From: Eutypella sp. D-1
Lineage: Eukaryota; Ascomycota; Sordariomycetes; Xylariales; Diatrypaceae
NCBI GenBank assembly: GCA_023313575.1
Contig: JAJTTP010000007.1
Span: forward strand, 2,046,001-2,110,000
DNA length: 64,000 nt
Direction of reading: 5' to 3'
The notes beneath the pieces were generated by a model. That model saw only the letters and a program-made list of their open reading frames with translations. It was not told the DNA's origin and did not search any database. Below are positions 37,539 to 50,505 of this stretch, one piece after another. The position numbers and the translations under genes were made by a program. Position 1 is the stretch's first letter. Every line of letters begins with the position of its first letter.

Positions 37539-37907
37539 TATAACGGCTGGTTTATTTTTAATTATTAGTCCAGTCGAAGGGTTTATATTAATAAAAGTAT
37601 TAAAAGGTTTTAAATAATAAGTAATTACGTTTAATAATAATAAAAAACAAATGCTTTAAATAATTAAGTTATATTATAAGTTAATAAATTTATAAATTAT
37701 TTAGGAAAAAGGTAATAAACGTAGCTATATATTATTTTTATCCTTTATTCCTGACACTGGAATGTATGGTTGCTGTTAGATCGTTAAGATAGCTGGGCTA
37801 TCTTAGCTATCCTTTTTGGTTACGTGATTTCTCCTATGGCTGGTTAAGTGTGGCTGACTCCTTCCGAGGTCTCCACTTGGCCTTTGTGACCTAACCAGGC
37901 CATAATA
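37539..37907 (-). repeat. Solo LTR with a third U3 variant, target duplication TTATA
   Basis: 369 bp, starting TATAACGGCTGG (TG now TA) and ending GGCCATAATA. TTATA lies on both sides (37534-37538 and 37908-37912). The shared R-U5 part matches the other LTRs. The U3 is shorter and different, with TTCCGAGGTCTCCACTTGG retained. It is inserted in unidentified repeat DNA. Confidence 0.85.
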
Positions 37908-39570
37908 TTATACCGTAAAAAAATAACCGCATTATTTTTTTTAAAAAGCCGAATAATAAAATCGGTATATTTTTCGAAATATATAAAATATTAAAAGTAA
38001 CGTTATTATTATTTTCGATAAAAGATTTTAATATAAATAAGAACGGGATTATTTAATCCGTTATAACCGGGTATTAAAATTTAAAAAATAACTTAAATAA
38101 TATAATTTATACCGGGCATCCAGGAAAAAGCTTAATAATAAATGTTAATAAAAACGCTTTTTTTAAAAAAGCGTAATTATAATATAAGCTATTTATTAAA
38201 AGATTTATTTATTTATGCAATTTTATATAATTAACTTTATCGAGGTTAACTTTTAAAGAATTATATTTAAAAATAAACCTTAACGTAATTTAATTTATTT
38301 AATAAACCGGTTATTTCGTTACGGTAATATTTTAAAGTAATTAACGGAATAATAAAAAGCGGAAATTTAAAAGGATTTAATTAAAATTTAAAATCGAAAA
38401 GAAATATTTAAATTAATAAAAAATATAAATAACGGTAAAACTTTTATTTATAAATATAGAAAGTATAACCGATAAACCGATAATCGAAAAAGAAATTATA
38501 TAATTAATAATTAAACCGGGTTATTTAAAAATGTTATATTTTAATTAATATTAAACAAAATAAACAGTAATTTAATAAAATACGGCCTTTAAACTATTTA
38601 ATATTAATTATTTAAACGGGCTCGGATTATAAAACTATTTTTTAAAGTCGTTAATATTTACGGTAAAAATAAGTTATATTAACTCCGTATAAACTTTATA
38701 AAAAAGTTATTTTTTATTTATTAACGATAAAACAAAGCATATTTTTATTAAAAAAGATTATAAATAAGTTAATAAAATTTATTAAATTAACTTTTAAAAG
38801 CTTTATTAAATTTATTACAGCTAATTTTAATTTTATTAACTTAATCAAACGGTTTAAAATCGTTAATAAAGCCGTTATACTTATTAAACTTTAATTATTT
38901 TATCCGTTTTATACGCGTAAATATAATAAACTTAATATCGTTAAATATATTAATAAAAAGTATAAACGTTAATTAATATTATTCCGTTATTTATATAATA
39001 TTTATTTAAATATTATTAAAAAGGTTATATATTTTATTAATTATATAAAAGGCTTATAACAGGCCATATCGGGCTTATATTTAATAAATATACCCCCGTT
39101 TATAAAAACAATTATTATTAACGTAATAAAATATTTATAATATTTATTATTAAAAAACACGCTTTATATGCTTAATAAATTAATAATAATTATATGGCCA
39201 CTTTAAATTAACTTATTAATATAATTTATATAATTATTAAATAACGCATATATTATTTAATAATATATGTTTTTATTTATTTTATAAACTTTAATACGTA
39301 TTTACGTAAACGCTTTAATATTTATATAAGCCGGGGTTTAACTGATAAATTAACTTATAAAGATTAAATGTTAAATTTAACACATTTAATTTTTAATACC
39401 AGCATATTATAATAAAAAGAAACTAAGTTGTAATAATATGCTTAAGTTCTTTTTTATAAAAAGAAAAACAATTTAAAAATCGAATATAAAAAAAGAATTA
39501 AAAATGTGTTATTAGTATATATTACTTAATAATTAAAATGCTAAGCCTTTTTTTACTTTATAAATATATA
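37908..39570. other. RIP-degraded repeat DNA interrupted by the solo LTR
   Basis: It continues the element of 32.4-37.5 kb. The + strand contains a conspicuous reading near 38,105-38,200 (TGHPGKKL-like followed by NKNAFF), and a long helical reading through 38,700-39,100. It matches no gypsy domain I know. It may be a different transposon class. Confidence 0.4.
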
Positions 39571-39963
39571 ATAACTGGTTTAATTCTTAATTATTAATCC
39601 GGTTAAAGGGTTTATATTAATAAAAGTGTTAAGGTCCGAATAATAAAGTAATTACGTTTAATGATATTAAAAACATAAATGCTTTAAGTAATTAAATTAT
39701 ATTATAAATTAATAAGCTTAAAAGTTATTTAAAAAAAAGGTAATAAACGTAATTATATATTATATTATATCCTTTATTTTTAGTATTAAAATGTGATATT
39801 ATATTAAATTAATTAAACAGCTTAACAAGCTTAACTATTTTATTTATTACGTAACTTATTATATAAAACCTTATTAATTATTAAAAAGATTTAAAAAGAA
39901 TTAAACCGGTTTTAATATATTATTTAACCTTATTTAAAATTATAACCTAGTTAAATTATAACA
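39571..39963 (-). repeat. Degenerate LTR of the same family
   Basis: It matches the shared R-U5 part (ATTAATCCGG then GGGTTTATATTAATAAAAGTG) and ends AAATTATAACA. The start is eroded (ATAACTGG instead of TGTAACGGCTGG). No clear target duplication was found, so the left end is approximate. Confidence 0.6.
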
Positions 39964-40453
39964 TAATTATAATAAGGTGGGGTAAGCTTAAATATAAAGG
40001 TTTAATTTAATTAATAATTTACTTTAATTTTAAAAGCCGTGTTTTTTACATCTCTTTTATAAGGGTGCCCGGCGTAAAGCTTTTAAATTTATATATAATC
40101 TGGTCTCGGTATATATTAAAGCCGCGTTAAACACTGGCGGCATTATTATATTATAATATATTTTATTAAATACTAATCTTACACTGATTTTACGCTAATT
40201 TTAACTGTTAAAAGAGCTAACTATTTTATAAATACCTTTTTATATAATAATAATACTTTTTTAACATTTAATTTATTTTAACAGTAAAACTTAAGTTATT
40301 TATTTTAAAATCTTTATTTATAATCTTTTTAAACCTATATTAATTATTAAAACATATATCGATAAACTGCTTATATATAACGCATTTAAATTATTTACCT
40401 TTATTTATAATATAAAATTCTCCTTTATCTTTATATAATTATAAATGTAATAA
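39964..40453. other. AT-rich spacer between two LTRs
   Basis: About 490 bp, partly less mutated at about 40,040-40,140 (TTTTATAAGGGTGCCCGGCG). No open frame. The origin is unknown. Confidence 0.4.
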
Positions 40454-40846
40454 TGTTATAACCTGGTTAAGTTATTAAGTTTAAATAAAATTAACATAAA
40501 TAAGTTTTAATTATGATATTAAAAAGGATAAGCCACGATAAAATAAGCTATATTTAAGTTACGTAATAAGAAAATAATTAAAATAATTAAAATAATTAGT
40601 TATTTTAACGATTTAATATTTAATATTATATTCCGGTATTAAGAATAAAAAATATAAATAATATATAATTACATTTATTACGTTTTTTTAAAATACTTTT
40701 TAAATTTATTAATTTATAATATAATTTAATTATTTAAAATACTTTTTTTTTATTAAACGTAATTATTTATTATTTAAAACTTTTAATATTTTTATTAATA
40801 TAAACCTTTATTTAAATTATAAATTAGGAATAAACCGGCCGTTATA
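40454..40846 (+). repeat. 5' LTR of copy C (B-type U3)
   Basis: 393 bp, starting TGTTATAACCTGG and ending GGCCGTTATA. Directly after it comes the family's internal start (TGTTATAAGCTTTTATTTAA), which also follows the 5' LTR of copies A and B on their coding strand. Confidence 0.8.
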
Positions 40847-42014
40847 TGTTATAAGCTTTTATTTAATAATATTATTAACTTTAAATAATTTCCGATATTA
40901 TATTTTTTAAGCTAAAACCTTTAATAAGTTATTAATACTTTAGTTTAACGTATTAAACGAATTAAATAAATAACCGCCGTAATAAAAGTTATAAAGGCTA
41001 TTTCGGTTAAATATAAATTTATAAAACTTAAACCTTATAATAATATAACCCCTGTATACCTTTTTTTTATTATAATAATAACGTATTTATATTAATAACG
41101 TTATATATTAATTATAAAAACCGATAAAATTTTCGATATCATTTTATATTTTATTAAAAATATAATTTAATAATTTAAATTTATTTTAAACGTTTTTATA
41201 AATAAAGAAAATAAAAAAGAAATATCGAAATTAAACGCTTTTTTAAAAAGTATAAAAACTTCGTAAAAAGAGTTAAAATTAATTATAAAACCCCGGATAG
41301 AACCCGAGTTATTACGTAATAATTTTTAAATTAAAAAAGAAAAACGGTTTATATTTACGTTATATAATTTAAATAACTTATGATAAAAATTAATTAAAAG
41401 GATAATAAACTTTTATCGATATATTTTATTAAACTTTTAACAACTTAAATAAAAACGAAATTATTATATAAAATAAATTAAATCCTTTCGATAAATTTAT
41501 TATTTTAATAATTAAAATCGATATTAAACAGTTTAAATAATAATACAAAAATATTATATATTTAAAACATTTACAGGATATTAAAATAATAAAAATTAAA
41601 TTTCAAAACTTATTAATATATTTTACGGAATAGTATTAAAACTTATATCGTTTAATATAATACGAAAAGATAAACGACATATTAAATATTATAACTGTAA
41701 TAAAAGAAAGCATTTTTAAAAAAAATATAAAAGATTTAAATAAAACAGAAATTAAAAACTTATATTAAAGAAAATAGTTTTTAACCGAAAAGAAAATATT
41801 TAAAATAATTTAACGAACGGATTTTAATTATAAAGTTTACTAGTAAAAATTATAAAAAATTAAATAATTAACTTAAACCGTAATAAAATAATAACGTTAA
41901 CGATAATAAAATAAATATTTCGATAATAACGAAAAAAAGCTTTTACGGAAATTTATTTTAAAAGAAAATATAAAACAGTTAAAAATTTAATTTAAAAAAT
42001 AACGTAATTATAAA

Positions 42015-42438
42015 TGTTATAACCTGGCTAGGTTGTTAGGCCTAAATAGGATTGGTATAAATAATCCCTAACTATGGCACTAAAAGGGACAGCCACGATA
42101 AGATAAGCCATACTTAGGTCACGTAATAAAAAGGATAGCCTGGATAACCCAGCTACCCTAGTGATCCTAGATAGCCTGGATAGCCTAGTTATTTTAACGA
42201 TTTAATATTTAACATCATATTCCGGTATTAAAAATAAAAAATATAAATAATATATAATTATATTTATTACTTTTTTTTAAATAGTTTTTAAACTTATTAG
42301 CTTATAATATAATTTAATTATTTAAAGCACTTTTTTTTTATTATTAAACGTAATTATTTATTACTTAAAATTTTTAACACTTTTATTAATATAAACCCTT
42401 CGACTGGACTAATAGTTAGGAATAAACCGGCCGTTATA
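42015..42438 (+). repeat. Solo LTR inside copy C, target duplication ATAAA
   Basis: 424 bp, starting TGTTATAACCTGGCTAGG and ending GGCCGTTATA. ATAAA lies on both sides (42010-42014 and 42439-42443). It is far less mutated than the surrounding copy C, for instance GATAGCCTGGATAACCCAGC is retained. It therefore inserted, and recombined to a solo LTR, relatively late. Confidence 0.9.
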
Positions 42439-43285
42439 ATAAATTATAAAACATATATAATATTTATATTAAACGGTTTTTATAACGTTTTTAAAAATAA
42501 CGATTTAAAATTTATTTATAATAGTTTTATAATTAAAATAAATTTATTAATTAAATAATTTAAACGAAAATGTTATATTTTTAAAAATATTTTATTAATT
42601 ACCGGAAATACGAATATTATTAATATAAAAAACGAAAAGTCGGTATTATTAACCGAATTAAATAAATAATTAAAAAAAGATTCGATTTTTTATAATAAAA
42701 AAAAGATAAAACCGACCGATAATAATATAAAAACATCGCGCGTTATGTTAACCGCATACCGTATAAATAAAAATAGCCGGAAAAAATAATTTATTTAAAA
42801 ATATATAAAATATATTATTATAATAAATATACGTATTAATTATCAAAAGTTATAAAAATCCGGAACGAAATTAAATAATAAAAACATAAAATTTAATATT
42901 AAAAGAATAAATTATTAAATACAGATTTATAAATTTTTAAACATTTATTAAAACAAATTACGTTTAATAAAATTAATTTACAGAATTTATATAATAAATT
43001 AATAATAAAAAAATAATTATATAAAACATTTAACGATAAAAAACTTTATAATAATTTATATAATACCGTATAAATTTACTACGAAAATTTAAAATAATAA
43101 AATCGTTTATATTAAGGTTATAAAACGGTATTATACGGCTTAAAAACGTAATATAATATTTATAAATTATTTTAAAAGCTTAAATATAATACGGATATAT
43201 TATAATACGAATAAAAGTTAAAAATAACTGGTATACCGTTATAATAAATAATAAAGCCGAAAATAATTATATAACTTTAAATTTA

Positions 43286-43712
43286 TGTGACGGCTGGTTT
43301 ATTCCTAATTATTAATCCAGTCGAGGGGTTTATATTAGCAGGAGTGTTAGGGTTTTAAGTAATAAATAATCACGTTTAGTAATAATAATAAAAAAATACT
43401 TTAAGTAATTAAATTATATTATAAGCTAATAAATTTAAAAACTATTTAAAAAAAAGGTAATAAATGTAATTATGTATTATTTATATCCTTTTTTCCTAAT
43501 ACTGGAATATAATATTAGATATTAAATCGTTAGGATAGCTAAATTATCCAGGCTATTTAGGATTATTAGGATAATTAGGCTATCCAAGCTATCCTTTTTA
43601 TTACGTGACCTAAATATGGCTTATTTTATCGTGTTTATCCTTTTTAATGCTATGGTTAAGGATTATTTATATTAATCTTATTTAGGCTTAATAATTTAAC
43701 CAGGTTATAACA
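43286..43712 (-). repeat. 3' LTR of copy B (B-type U3)
   Basis: 427 bp, starting TGTGACGGCTGG and ending GGTTATAACA on the + strand. It is followed by CGATGTTTCC, the same junction as after the left LTR of copy A. Confidence 0.85.
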
Positions 43713-46095
43713 CGATGTTTCCTTTTTTAAGGTTTTTATTTTTAAACCTTATTATTCCTGTTTTTCTTTTGTTATAAGTATTTTTTTCCTTTTTATTTTA
43801 TATCCTTTTTATTATATCTGGTCGTGTTAATAAATCGATTTTTAAACGCGTAACTTTTTTATTTTAACGTAAAATTTTTAATGCGATTTTTTTTACGGCA
43901 ATTTTATTTTCCGATCCGGTTAATATAATTCTTTATTTTTATTATAAACGTTATTAATTAAAATATAAAATTTCTGACTCGGATTTTTCTTATTATTTAT
44001 TATATATTCGTTATAACCGGAGTTAATATAACGTGTTTAAGCTTAATCCGGAGTAATTATAAAAAGTTATATTTTAATATCGAAAATTAAAATTAAAATT
44101 TAAAGTTATAAAAAAAAAAGCCGAAAAGGTAATTTTTAAAATAAATATAAAACTTTATTATTTACGTTATTAAAAGCGTATATAATACGATAAGATAATA
44201 AAAACGGTTTTTCGTGGTATCGATAATTTAAAAAAGTTAAAAAAAGAAAAGCATCGGGCGGAAAATACGTATCTTACGGGGTTTATTAAAACGTCGGTAA
44301 ACTTTAAGGTTATTCCGGATTTTAATTAATTTAAAATAAATATATCGGGTAATTTTAATTAAGATATTTTTTATTAACGTTTTCGTCGGCGTTAATAAAA
44401 TTTTTTTAAAAAACGTTAAACGTTTATTAAGTAATTAACGGGTTTTTATATGTTTTCGGAGTTATTATATCCTTTTTATTTAACTTTATATTTTATTCGT
44501 TTATTTTTTATTTATACGTTTAAAATTTCTTTTATTTCGTATTTATCTGCTTTTATTTCGACGTTATTTCGTTTTATTTTTATAACGTTTATATTTATTA
44601 CGTTTTTAAATAAGGAAATATAAAAAATTAAATAAATTTTAATTTTTAATAATAGGTCCAGTTTATAATTATTTTTTAATATTTTTTTAATAATTAGGTA
44701 CGGTCCGATATATTTATAATTAAGTTTTTTATTAGGTCGTTTTATTATAATATTTTTTATAATTAAATAAACCATATCTTTTTCCGAAAAAATTAATCCT
44801 TTTAACCTTTTTTAGTTATAATATCTGCTTATTTATTAACGTATAAGTTTAAGTTTTGCCTTTATGTTTTATATAATTATTTAAGTTATTCCGATATTAA
44901 TATGGTTTTAATATTATTTAATCCTTTTTTATAAGCATCTTGGTAAACGTCCGGGGTAAATCCGAAATTAATATTAATAAGTGTTATCCGTATATTTTTA
45001 TAATAAGTTATGTTATAAGCTAATTATGCGATAAGTAATTATTTAACTTAATTATTTTACTTATAATTAATATATTATTAAAAGTAGGTTTTTAATATTT
45101 AATTAATTCGTTTTATTTATCCGTTTATTTAAGGTTTAAAAATTATCGTAAGTTTAAAGTTTAATTTTAATTTTATTATAAAACTTTATTAAAATTTCGA
45201 TATAAATATCGTTTTTTTATCGGAAATAATTTCGAATATAAAGCTATATATTATTATAATATATCGTAAAAAAATATATGCCATTTATTTTACGTCGGTA
45301 TTTTTGTTATATAAAATAAAATAAAAAAACTTTATAAATCGGTTAACGATTACGAATATGTTGTTATAACCGTTATATATTATTAAATCTTTTAATATCG
45401 GTAATTTAATAATAAAGTCGAATATAATAAATTTTTATAATCGTTTATTAATTAGTAATAGTTATAATTTTCCGTAAAATTTATATCGTTTTATTTTAAT
45501 TTTTCTATATATGTTATATCGTTATTATACTTATTATATTATTAATTTTATTTTATCGAATACGTAAATCCGTTATAATTATTCGAAGATTTTATAATTT
45601 GTTAAATATTTATATAAAACATATTCGTAAATCTTTTATATTAACTATTTTTATAATTCTTATAATATTTATAACGTTTTTATTTATTTTTTATAAATAA
45701 TTCGTTATTATATTATTCGATTTATTTATATAAATTACTTTAAATAATTTTAATAATAATAATTTATCGTTATTTTAAATATCTTTTTAATATTTATCGA
45801 AATATTATGTATTTAATTAATATATACTTTTTTTTATAATAAGTTATTTATTAATAACATTTACTTATCTTTTTTTAATTCTTTTTTATAAATAATAATA
45901 TAATCGAATTTTGTAAAATACTTAACGTATCATAACTATTTTCCGTTAAAGGCTTAAGTATTAAAAAAATATGTAATATTTTTATAATCGGTATAAACTT
46001 TAATTTAATATATATTTTTTATAAAATAATATTTAAATCTTTTAAATACGTTAACGATAATAAGAAATTTGTTATTATAAATTAAATAATTAAAC

Positions 46096-46522
46096 TGTGA
46101 CGGCCGGTTTATTCCTAACTATTAATCCAGTTAAGGGGTTTATATTAACAGGAATATTAAAGGTTTTAAATAATAAATAATCACGTTTAATAATAATAAA
46201 AAAAAGGTGCTTTAAGTAACTAAATTATATTATAAACTGGTAAGCTTAAAGATTATTTAAAAAAATAGTAATAAACGTAGTTATATCTTATTTATATCCT
46301 TTATTCTTAATACCGGAATATGATATTAAATGTTAGATTGTTAGGATAGTTGGTTATCCTAGCTATCCTGGATCATTAAGATAGCTAGCTATCCTGGCTA
46401 TCCTCCTTATCACGTGACCTAAATATGGCTTATCTTATTGTGGCTATTCCTTTTAATGCCATGGTTAGGGATTGTTTATGCCAATCCTATTTGGGCCCAA
46501 ATGACCTAGCCAGGTCATAACA
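46096..46522 (-). repeat. Solo LTR inside copy B, target duplication TAAAC
   Basis: 427 bp, starting TGTGACGGCCGG and ending GGTCATAACA. TAAAC lies on both sides (46091-46095 and 46523-46527). It interrupts the pol sequence of copy B where copy A is continuous (near 10,045-10,060). Its distal half is only lightly mutated, so it is younger than copy B. Confidence 0.9.
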
Positions 46523-49500
46523 TAAACTCGGTTTTAATAAATTTATAAAAATAAAATACGATAAAATATAGTTTTCTTTTTTTATTTCGTTATTTAATTT
46601 ATATTCCTAAAGCGTAATTTAAAATGTTAATTTTTAATTTAACGGGTTTTTTAAAATCGTATATAATAAATATTAATTTATTAATAATAATATTTTTTAA
46701 TTTTTTAAAAAATTTATTTATTTTATTAATTTATATAAACCGTTTATATTTTTTTATTAATTCCGTAAAAAGTGTTATAATATGTTTAAATTGTTATATA
46801 AATTTCCGATGATAATTTATTAAGCTAAAAAAGGCTTAAACTTTCTTTATATTAATAAGCATTTTTTAAGGTTTATTTTAATATATTCGGAAGTAATAAT
46901 ATATTTAAAAAATTCCATATCTTATATATAAAATATATTTCTTTCAGGTTTTATTAATAAGTTAACGTTTTATAATATTTATAATATTTTATATATATAC
47001 TTTTTATATTATTTATTTAAATTTAAATAAATAAGGATATTATCGAGATAATAAATAACGAAAATATTAAAATAGTTTTATAAAACGTAATTAATTATGC
47101 GTTAAAACGATATTAATATATTAATTAATTTAAAAAATATAATTAAATATTCGGATAAGTCGTATTTCGTTTTAAAGGTTATTTTTTATTCGTTTCCGGG
47201 TTTAAATTTAATATTATAATATTTATTTTTAAAGTTTAAAGTAATAAACTATTTAATTCCGTATAAATAATTTTTTATTTTAATAATAAGTAATAACGGT
47301 ATCCGGCTTTTTATAATATTTTTATTTAATTATTAATAATCGATTATTAATCCTAATTTGCCGTTTTTTTTTAATATAAATATAATTAAATATCCGGTTA
47401 ATAATGTTAACCGTTAAATATATCTTTTTATTAATTTATTTTTAAAGTATTCCCGTAGTTTTTTAAGTTTAATTTTATTAAAATTATAAATTTTATAAAA
47501 CCGTAACGTTTTTCCTTTTATTAAAATAATTTTATAATCTTATTTATTATATTATAATAATCTTTTTTTAAATCTTTCGCGAAACATTTTATCGTATTAA
47601 TAATATTACGGTAGCATATTACGTATTTATAATAATAAGGTTATTTCTTTTAAAATGCTATTAAAAAGGCGCAATTATTATCGAATAAACGTAATAATTT
47701 ATTTAATCCTTTTTTTATATTTGTTTTTAATTTATTATATTTTTTAATAAAGTTTTTATTATATCTTTATGCCCGTACTTATTATTTATTAAATATTATG
47801 ATTTCTTTTTTAAATTATTATCGGTTTTTAAAAGATAAGGAAATATTATCTGGTTAGTTTTTTAATTAATCCATAAATTATATTATATCTTTTTAAAAGT
47901 ATAATATTGAAAATAATGTTTTATTTTTATTTTTCGATATATACGTTAAATTAATCGGCTTTTTATAATATTTTTCCTTTATTATATTAAAAAATATAAT
48001 TTTCGGTTTTTAATATATTATAAAGGTATTATTTCTTTTATAATAATTATAACTTATTATATAATTTCGGGGTTATATAATTACTTTTAGTTCCGTTATT
48101 TATTATAACGGTATACCAGTTATTTTTAATTTTTATTTATATTATAATATATCCGTATCGTTTTTAAGTTTTTAAAATAGCTTATAAATACCGTATTACG
48201 TTTTTAAGTTTTATAATACCGTTTAATAACTTTAATATAAACGGTTTTATTTTTTTTAATATTTATTATAAATTTATACGGTATTATACGGGTTATTATA
48301 ACGTTTTTTTTTCGTTAAATCCTTTTTATACATACGGTTATTTTTTTACCGTTAATATTTTATAAAAATATTTAAAATTAAGTTTATTAAAGGTTATTTC
48401 TTTTAATAAGTTTTTATAAATATATAAGTTAATATTTAATAACTTACTTTTTTAATATCGGATTTTATGTTTTTATTATTCGATCTTATTCCGGATTTAT
48501 ATAGTTTTTAACGTTTAATATATATATTTGTTATAATAATATATTTAATATTTTCCGGGGCAAAATATTTTTTTTAATTATTTTTAATTATACGGTACGT
48601 AATTAACGTAACGTGTAATCTTTTTATATTATTATCGATCGGTTTCGTTTTTCTTTATTATAAAAAATCGAATCTTTTTTTAATTATTTATTTAATTCGG
48701 TTAATAATACCGATTTTTTATTTTTTATGCTAATAATATTTATATTTTCGGTAAGTAACGGGGTGTTTTATAACGTATAACGTCCGAATTTAAATTTTTT
48801 AATTAATAAATTTATTTTAATTACGAAATTATTATAAATAAATTTTAAATCGTTATTTTTTAAAACGTTATTAAAACTATTTAACGTAAATGCCGTATAT
48901 TTTTTATAATTTATAATTTTATCTTTTTTTAAATTAATTAATTAATTATTTTATTTTTTCCTTTACGAAATAAATTTCTGTAAAAGCTTTTATTTATCGT
49001 TATTAAAGTATTTATTTTATTATTATTAACGTTATCGTTTTATTACGGTTTAAGTTAATTATTTAATTTTTTATAATCTTTATTAATAGATATTATTATC
49101 CGAATATACGCGGCGGATTATTTTAAGCGCTTTTTTACCGGTAAAAGGTTATTTTTTTTAAATATAGGTTTTTAATTTTTATTTTATTTAAGGTTTTTAT
49201 ATTTCTTTTTAAAATGTTTTATTTTGTTATAATTATAGCATTTAATATGCCGTTTACCTTTTTATATTATATCGAGCGATATAGGTTTTAATGCCGTTCC
49301 GTGAAATATATCGGTAGGTTTTTAATCCTGATTTTTATTATTTTAATATTTTTTAAATCTTTTAAATATATAATGTTTTTTTTATCGTTATTTAAATTAT
49401 TTATTATCGATTTTAATAATTAAGGTAATAAATGTATCGATAATATTCGGTTTATTTTACGTAATGATTTTATTTTTAATTAAAATTTTAAGTTTTCGAT

Positions 49501-50076
49501 AAAACGTATCGATAAAGGATTTATTATCGATTTAATCTGTTTTAGTAATAAGTTATTTAAATTACGCAGCGTATATATAAGTTGCTTTTTTTTTATTTAA
49601 AACTTAAAAGTTATTACGTAACGGTTTAAGTTTTATCCGGGTTTTCGTAATTAGCTTTTACCTTTTTTATAAAGTTTTTATATTTTTTAAAAGAATATTT
49701 AATTTCCGTAATCTTTTTTTTTGTTTTTACGAAAGTATTTAAAATAGGTTTAAATTATTAAGTTATTCTTTTAATAAAACGTAACGTAATATTAAAATTT
49801 TTATTAATTTCCGTGGTTAAGATATAACGTTATTAATATAAATAAATTACGGCTGTAATAAAAGAAGGTTATACGGGGGTAATATTATTATAAGGTTTAG
49901 GGATTTTAAGTTTAAATTTAATAGGCGTAATCTTTACGGTTATAATCGTTATTTACTCGATTTATTCAATCCGTTTAAATAAAAAGTTAATAACCTGTTA
50001 AAGGTTTTAGCTTAAAGAAATATAATATCGGATATTATTTAAAGTTAATAACATTATTAAATAAAAGCTTATAACG

Positions 50077-50505
50077 TGTAACGGCCGGTTTATTTTTAAT
50101 TAATAATTTAATTAAAGGGTTTATATTAATAAAAATGTTAAAGGTTTTAAATAATAAATAATTATATTTAATAATAATAATAAAAAAGGTGCTTTAAGTA
50201 ATTAAATTATATTATAAGGTAATAAGTTTAAAGATTATTTAAGAAAAAGGTAATAAACGTAATTATATATTATTTATATTTTTTATTTTTAATACTGGAA
50301 TGTATGGTTATTATTAAATCATTAAAATAGCTGGTTACCTTAGTTATTTTAAATTATTAAGATAATTAGTTATTTTAATTATCCTCCTTATTACGTAACT
50401 TAAATATAGCATGGCTTATTTTATCGTAGCTGTCCTTTAATGCCATGGTTAGGGATTATTTATGTTAATCCTATTTAAGCCTAATGACCTAGCCAGGTCA
50501 TAACA
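50077..50505 (-). repeat. 5' LTR of copy B (B-type U3)
   Basis: 429 bp, starting TGTAACGGCCGG and ending GGTCATAACA. It is preceded on the + strand by the family's internal start (AATAAAAGCTTATAACG). It is more mutated in its proximal than its distal half. Confidence 0.85.

Larger units (their letters stand above)
43286..50505 (-). mobile_element. Gypsy element copy B, minus strand, most complete internal region
   Basis: It lies between LTRs 43286-43712 (3') and 50077-50505 (5'). Without an inner solo LTR (46096-46522) the internal region is about 5.9 kb. Minus-strand readings include an integrase C-terminal part (KNIIIKRPNKKLNYKYIGPY, 44,700) running into the chromodomain (EIKADKYEIKEILNV, 44,540), and RT at 47,100-47,400 (GYLIIFILKKNGKL, FITLNFKNKYYNIKFKPGN). 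Many stops are present. The linker and RT N-terminal segment (47,257-48,090) absent from copy A is present here. The flanks ATTTA and TATAA do not match, so the element may have recombined after insertion into copy C. Confidence 0.8.
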
